Positions 58,021 through 64,000 of a stretch of DNA of 64,000 nt are shown in pieces; within the stretch, counting starts at the first letter, position 1, and each line of letters begins with the position of its first letter. The stretch spans positions 352,501 through 416,500 of the forward strand of contig JAPTOF010000003.1 of assembly GCA_028554755.1 (NCBI GenBank). Direction: 5' to 3'. The position numbers and the translations under genes are program-made. The notes under the pieces were generated by a model that was given only the letters and a program-made list of their open reading frames with translations, was not told the DNA's origin and made no database searches. This stretch comes from Cordia subcordata (Eukaryota > Streptophyta > Magnoliopsida > Boraginales > Cordiaceae).

Positions 58021-60100
58021 TCATGCGTATATACTTATCCTTTGATTGAAATAATTGAGTTCATTGAAAGTGTCTACAGAGTGGTCAGATAGTAATTTAT
58101 TAAGTTTGAAAACTTAATTTTATTTGAAACTAATCTTTTTATAACAAGTGGTGTTAAACCCATAATCAACTTAAAAGACGCACTGGCTCTTGAATAAAGA
58201 TGCTGTTGTACTATGAAGTTTTTAAACATAAAATAAAATGAATCTAAAGTGATTTTCTTTAACATGAATTTCTTGTTCCCAAAAAAAAAAAAAAAAAAGG
58301 TGATCGACCCTACCAGGTGAACTTTTTCGCCTAGGATTCCTCATCGTCAATCAACTGCCATTGTTTCGACTCTCTTAAGACTTCCAAAGATTGAGGTGAA
58401 TGAATCCGGAAAAGACACATAACAAATGAGTATGTCGTTCGGAAAAGTTTCATTACTTGATTGAGAGATGTATTTATGTCGTACTACGTGAAACGAATTG
58501 ATCATATATATATGTGTGTGTGTGTGTGTATTTTGACCCCTCCGAAACATAAGAAGCAAATTCAAAGTTTTCGTCTAAATCATACATTGCATGTCCTCGT
58601 GGTGTAAGTTTAAATCAAAGCTTGGCGGTCTTTAATTAAAAGCCTAGACTGATCGGGTACTAATGATGATAACTGAAGGGTACGTAGTTCTCTGCTTCAA
58701 CATCAAACCCTCGTCTCTGTAAGTGCATTCATGCATGCATCTCTTTACATCTTTTCTTCTTATATTTATATTTCTGACAATATTTCTTGTTGACGTTTGA
58801 TGAATCGTACAATATGCTCTTATTGTTAATGGATTTAATGTCGGAATGGAACCACTGAATGTATTCCATGTTGTAATTGCAATCTTTGAAAAATATTGAT
58901 GAATAAACAATATATATTATATATTGCATATTATTCTCAAAAAGTTTAAGTTTTTGCTTGAAGGGGCTAATTTACATATGAAGTTTACGCAGGAAAAATG
59001 AAATGGAAGAATTCATGAGTTTGAGAGGAGAACGAGGCCTCAAGTTGGTTTAATATATTCGTTAATGATATTTTCCTTTTTTTTTTTTGGCCGGGGGTGG
59101 GGTTGGGGGGGGGGGGTTTGTAACTTTATGTCTTCTGAGTTTAATGTAAAAGCTCGCGGTATCTTTCATTAGCATACATAGATGTCCTGCTTACGGCTGA
59201 CATCTGAGATTCTCTTCTCTTTATATGAAAATTTTAAATATATAAGGTCCTTTTCTTCTTAACTCTAATTACATGATTAATTATACTTATTATTCTTGCA
59301 GACATAAATCTTGTTACATGCATGGTTCAACAATTAATCTCAATTATATACATAAGGAGGCATGTTAAAGACAAAGTCTTGCAAACTATAATATAATTCC
59401 AGTTACCACACATGGAAATGAGGTTGTTAAGCTATTGACATGATAACTGAGATTATAATAGCGAGACTTATGCTTGTAAGATGCTCTTTCACACGTAAAC
59501 AAAAATATTTTAAGTTATGTACATGGTAAACGAAATTATATATAATTGTGAGATTTAAGTTTCCGACAATTATTATATAGTTTTTAAATGAAAGAAGAAG
59601 AAAGTTAATGAGCTAGTGAAGTACTTAATTAGTTTGAGGGCAGCTGAGTGCAGATTGTGAGAGGAAGCCAGCCTTCGAAGCAAAGATGTTTTGCTGATAA
59701 AGAGGCAAAAGCCTTACTATATCTTTTTGTGGGGACAGACTTAATATTTAAGCAATCTGTTGTATTGCAAGCAGTAATTTGATAAAAATGTATTCCCATT
59801 TCGTTGATGATTTATAGGAGTAATCGGCATTGATTGTGGTTGCCAATTAAAGATCTACTAATAGTAATTTCAACTGGTGCTTGATTCATCATACGTTGAG
59901 CGCCTTCATCTAAATGTGGCTACTATTAGATAAGAATACTTGAAAAATTAAAGCTTGTGATCCTGTATATATGAATTTATAATTAGAGAACTATAGTTGT
60001 TTTGAAGCTCTATATACTTGCTAAACTGGATAGTAATATATACCTTTTCTTTGTTAGCCAAGTTGTGTCTCAAGTCGTTAGTTTATGTCATTTCAAACTA

Positions 60101-60273
60101 GGGCTCGTTTGAATTAGTTTTTTTAAGAGTGTTTTCCTAACAACTTTTGGAAAAATTTCTTACAGTTGCAAAGCTTCAGCTTTTTTGGAAACTAATATAA
60201 ATAATTATTGCCAAAAAAATACTTTTCTTATTGAAAAATATTTTTTTCCTAAAAGAAAAAATCAAACACGCCT
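60101..60273. repeat. GGGCTCGTTTGAATT MITE-like repeat near the NAC gene
   Basis: The left end GGGCTCGTTTGAATTAG is identical in its first 17 bases to the repeat at 11709. The right end ATCAAACACGCC is its imperfect inverse. The interior is A/T-rich and partly self-complementary. Confidence 0.7.
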
Positions 60274-60973
60274 TTAATTTACCTCGATCGGATATTGGTA
60301 ATTATCCTTTTCAGCTTTTGGACGGGAAGATTCCCATTCTTTTCTTGCATTTCGCGTCTTCTAATAAGCTATAAAAGGAGAATATTCTAGTACTGGTAGT
60401 ACAACAAATGGATAAGGAAAAGTGTAACTCGCGAGTTATTAAATGTGACGATGTGTTGGTGTCAAATTTAAATTATGTGACCCTTTTGTTGCAATTGGTG
60501 TAATTTTGCAGAGAATAAGTTTTCCAAAGCAAAGGGAACAAATAAAACAGAATTCAGAAGTTTCCATTTTGTTTTTCTTTTTAAATTCTGAAGCAAGAGG
60601 CTTAAAAGTCCCCCTTCTGCATCCATATATATAGTAGCTAGGAAATTCTCATATTGACATTTTCATTTAAGTACGTGTATCAAAACCACAGAGACCTCTA
60701 TCTTCATAAAAAAATGCTGTGGTTGTCGTAATATTTAAGCATTGCTGAGACTCCAACTATGCAGCAACTGCCATAGTGATTTTCTCAACTAAAAATAATT
60801 TCTTGGACAATTAGTTTTAACTCGATGCTATATATATACAGACCTATAAGCGCAGCTAATTAAGTAGTTAATAATAAATTTTTGTAAATTTATTATTTAC
60901 AAGATGGAGATATATGATTTTCCTGTAGACTCCACACACCTTTTTCCTTTATCTTGATCTGTGAGGATTCAAT

Positions 60974-62166
60974 TCAGTTCCACATATCTCTTTGGCAACC
61001 GGAAGAAGGTGTACTGGAGGCATTTTCTGTCACCATTTCTTGGCTCTCCAACTCTTCAGCAATCATCTTTGAATCATTATTAGCATCACCATCATGAAAA
61101 GAGTTATTTTCTGCAGCATTAATTGAGTAGTCATTCTCCTTGGAAACATCTACTTGGCTCAGTTGGGAAGCCACAAATTTGTCAAGCACCCTCCAATCTC
61201 GAACTTGATCTGCTTGCAAGTTTTGCTCCTGAACATGATGCACTTGAGCCTGATTCGATATTGGGGCCTGGAAAGTGGCTGCACATGAGCCGATGCTTCG
61301 ACCAAATCCAGGCGCAGAGCCGAAGCTCATGCTGGAATTTCCAGGCGTTGAAAGAAGTTTTGCTCTTTCCAGAAGAGGGAGCTGGAGAAAGTTTTCAGAA
61401 GGAATATTGTATGGCATATCTAACACCGTTTTGCACGAGTAAGGATGGTAATTGGGCTTATAAGTACTCAAATTAGAGTGTAATGATTCTGCAGGCATGA
61501 ATGAAGCTTGATGATCATCATACCAATCCGATTTCCTCATGTTGGTTATTCTTTTCTTGAACACACGGCAAACAACCCAGCCTTCTTCCTGAGGGGCTCC
61601 GTTTTCGTCTGTTTCCAGGCGATATTCGTGCATAATCCAGTCTGATTTTTGGCCATTTGGAGCTCTCCCTTTGTAGAAGACCAGTGTCTTCCTCATGCCA
61701 ATCAACTCATGCTTAGAGTAAACCGCCTTGTCTCGCCCTGTTGCTTTCCAGAACCCTGCTGCTGTTGCTCTATTTGTGCGTGTCCCGGTTGGGTACTTTT
61801 TATCCTTGTGGCTAAAAAAGTACCACTCGTTCTGCTCTTCTGTGCCATCAATTCTGCATAGCTCTATCACAAACATTGCAATTCCAAAAGTTAAAATCAT
61901 TGTATATAAATCTGTCGAACTTAATTATATATATCGACATTTCAATTCCATGAGTATATACATGCATTCTCAATCTCATATATGATGATGATGATACCTT
62001 GAAGATCCCATGGCTCAATTCTGTAAAGATCAACATCTTTAATGATATCAAGATCGATCCTTCTGGAAGTGACTTTCTTCCGGAGATAATAATCAACAAG
62101 TTCTTCATCAGTCGGATGGAATCGGAAACCAGGCGGAACATGTGAAAATGTATTCATAGTCTCCAT
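60974..62166 (-). CDS. NAC-domain transcription factor, VND4/VND5-like, 352 aa
   Basis: VND-group NACs switch on xylem vessel secondary-wall formation. On the minus strand exon 1 is 62166-61998, the intron 61997-61864 (GT-AG) and exon 2 61863-60974; 353 codons. The NAC domain covers about residues 9-165 with all subdomains: [86 protein letters not shown] and [13 protein letters not shown]. The C-terminal part keeps [11 protein letters not shown] and [15 protein letters not shown], which match the LPQLES and [13 protein letters not shown] motifs of VND4/VND5 as remembered. Two in-frame starts exist: 62166 ([10 protein letters not shown]) and 62157 (MNTFSHV, closer to VND4/5). A second intron after MHEYRL, usual in NAC genes, is absent. 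Confidence 0.93.
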
Positions 62167-63320
62167 GGTGTAAACGCAGGATATCGATCTGCATTTCATC
62201 ACAAATTTATATGCATCATGTCAGGCAAAAGTTGGCGATTCCTCGCAGAAAAAGATCCATAGTCCTATAGTCTACTATTTGAAGAATAAAAATATCAGCC
62301 GGGGAAGATTGATTCGATCAGTTGGATCTTATAACATGCAAGTTCAAAAATTGTCAATGTATTTGTGGATTAATCTAATAGTTGAATGGGTTACAAGGAA
62401 TTCCTATCATTTCGTAAAAAACGAGTATAAATGAACAAAAGGTTTTCCATAATTTCATTTTTTAATTATGCACAATCACCAACAAGAATTTGGCTCGTTT
62501 TACGAATTTGATGTTGATAAATCTATGAGTCTTGAAATTCATTTCTGCCAATTGATCTCATTTGGCAAAGAAGACTTTGTTTGATTCTCAAGTTCGATAT
62601 GCGTGCATCTTTTTGTCAACTAATGCGTCTAACTCTTAATCATGACTAGTAATCAAAATGATAGCTTGACAAGTCTAATAAGAAAATGCATCTAACATGT
62701 ATACGGATTGACATGGATAAATAAGCTGGAAAATAGATAAGACAAGTAAATTAGGAACGATTATCATCTTCTTTGGTGCTAAGGCAAATTAAATACGTTG
62801 AAATTAGAAATTACTAATATATATGCAACAAACTTTTTTTTTCTTTTGAAGAATTATGAACATAATTAATTAATATAATTTGAACCAAGGATTAAGGGAT
62901 AGTTTAAGTGGGTTGAGACTATTCCTCTTAGGCGTGACGTCCTAGAAGAGTTTACCAACAAAAAATAAAAAAATTGAACCAATGAATTATCAACAAAATT
63001 AATTAATGAATTTTATGTAGTTTGAGTAAAGCCTCTTTTAAATTTCTTTTGGACTTCACAAATTACAAGGTAAATTAAACGTCATGCAAAGGACAAATCT
63101 ACTGGAATATGGATATGAAATTCAGGGCCTATTTAGCACATTTAGCTAATAGAGTAGTTGATAACTGTTTAAATAGTTAATAGTTGTTGTATTTTAGCCG
63201 TTAATTAATAGTTGCTTAACTAGTTAATTGAATAAAATGTATTTGGTAAAATTAGATGTTAGATTAGCTGATAAATGCAAAATAACATAAAAAGATATTG
63301 ATATCATGTTGTTGTTGTTG

Positions 63321-63364
<44 letters not shown>

Positions 63365-63665
63365 GGAATAAGATAATATATTTCATAATTAGATATTATT
63401 TTATAATCATATTTTGATATTAAATAACACTAATTCTTTGATAAAATATTTGTCTCAATATTATAAAAATTAATTTTAATAGATCCAAAATTATTTTGTA
63501 AAAAAAAACTAATAAAACTTATAATTTTAGTAATGTTGATTGCATATAATTTGAAATTTATTTTTATATTATTTCTTATTTATATTTTTGAAAGAAAAGG
63601 TAAAAATATACAGAGAGATTAGAGAAATAATAAAAAACCAAAAAGAAAAATGCAAAAGAAAGATG
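62167..63665. other. 5' flank of the NAC gene and AT-rich DNA
   Basis: The first kilobase should hold the NAC promoter (minus strand), but no element stands out. 62895-62960 has a tRNA-like GGGATAGTTTAAGTGGGTTGAG stretch. At 63126 GGGCCTATTTAGCACATTTAGC looks like the end of a MITE that may reach to the window end. No gene recognised. Confidence 0.5.
63305..63361. repeat. Compound (TTG)n(TTA)n microsatellite
   Basis: About five TTG units followed by about twelve TTA units without interruption. Confidence 0.95.
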
Positions 63666-63975
63666 AAAAGCTAGAAGTTACCTAAAAGGCAAAAAGTTTT
63701 AGCTTTTGAAAAATGCTAAAAGCTATTTGCAAAGCTATTTGAAATGCTAGTTTATCGAACAACAGTAATTTAGAAAAATAGTATTTTGGCCGGTCACAAT
63801 GCTAAGTGCATATTCAGCAACAGCTTTTCAAGTAGTTAGTCAAAACACTATTTTTCTAAATTATTGCTGTTCGAGAAATTAGCATTTCAAGTAGCTGTTC
63901 AGGTAACTTTTAGCTTTTCAACTAGCATTTCTCAAAAGCTAAATATTTTAGCCTTTTAGGGAACTTTTAGCTTTT
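63666..63975. repeat. Long foldback (inverted) repeat
   Basis: The left arm 63666-63788 and right arm 63841-63975 are inverted copies around a 52-base loop. For example AATTTAGAAAAATAGTATTTTG on the left pairs with CAAAACACTATTTTTCTAAATT on the right (the two differ at one pair), and AAAAGCTAGAAGTTACCTAAAAGG with CCTTTTAGGGAACTTTTAGCTTTT. It contains many AGCTTTT/AAAAGCT units and no coding frame. It may belong to a larger element beginning at 63126 and continuing beyond the window. Confidence 0.8.
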
Positions 63976-64000
63976 CATGTTTTTTTGGTAATTCTACACT

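Larger units (their letters stand above)
56708..60973. other. SKS 3' flank and intergenic DNA upstream of window-end NAC gene
   Basis: Poly-A tracts at about 57280 and 58282, a (GT)n at 58511-58530, a G-rich run at 59093-59117, a SINE-like fragment around 57890-58020 and a MITE-like repeat at 60101-60273. No coding region recognised. The region just right of 60500 is probably 3' flank of the minus-strand NAC gene. Confidence 0.5.

Noticed and set aside
61123..61476. Plus-strand frame opposite the NAC C-terminal region
   Set aside because: Antisense to the coding NAC exon and without recognisable features.

Overview
This is AT-rich nuclear DNA from a flowering plant, most likely a eudicot. 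The supporting signs are GT-AG introns, the 9-base DPN mini-exon typical of plant invertases, plant-only families (NAC, BAG7-type, SKU5-similar, 8-cysteine proteins), tRNA-derived SINEs, MITEs and long TA microsatellites. I could not name the species from sequence alone.

Layout from left to right: a LUC7-type U1 snRNP splicing factor (607-2956, +); an intronless cytosolic sulfotransferase (6837-7793, -) whose PAPS-binding motifs are altered; a slightly degenerate tRNA-Gly(GCC) (9682-9752, -); a 927-bp hAT-type non-autonomous transposon (10128-11054); a frameshifted small heat-shock protein gene (11515-12417, +); a glycerol-3-phosphate/phosphate antiporter of the MFS (16517-18174, +); a secreted 8-cysteine protein (20192-20560, +); a SINE followed directly by a MITE (21241-21781); a LINE RNase H relic; an unrecognised 216-residue coiled-coil/membrane-anchor protein (22635-23285, +); a shrunken Ty1/copia relic (about 23850-24404, -); a BAG7-like co-chaperone (26502-29472, +); about 6.8 kb of non-coding DNA with local duplications; trehalose-6-phosphate phosphatase (36300-38909, +, 11 exons); vacuolar acid invertase (42483-48007, +, 7 exons); an SKU5-similar multicopper-oxidase-like protein (52450-56707, +, 9 exons); and a VND4/5-like NAC transcription factor (60974-62166, -, 2 exons). 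The window ends in a long foldback repeat.

The genes are ordinary, independently transcribed plant genes, not an operon. TPP and vacuolar invertase are neighbours and both act on sugar metabolism; the NAC (xylem wall programme) and SKS (cell wall) families both relate to wall biology. These are thematic links only. I did not find a convincing new multi-gene system. The most interesting items are the small heat-shock gene disabled only by single-base insertions, the sulfotransferase with unusual cofactor motifs, the SINE/MITE nest with readable target-site duplications, a duplicated 3' splice site before the last TPP exon, and a four-fold YK(W/F)TAEI repeat in the BAG7-like protein.

Exon boundaries below were read by hand from splice signals, reading frame and family resemblance. 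UTR limits, promoters and relationships to named families were not tested by alignment or RNA data.
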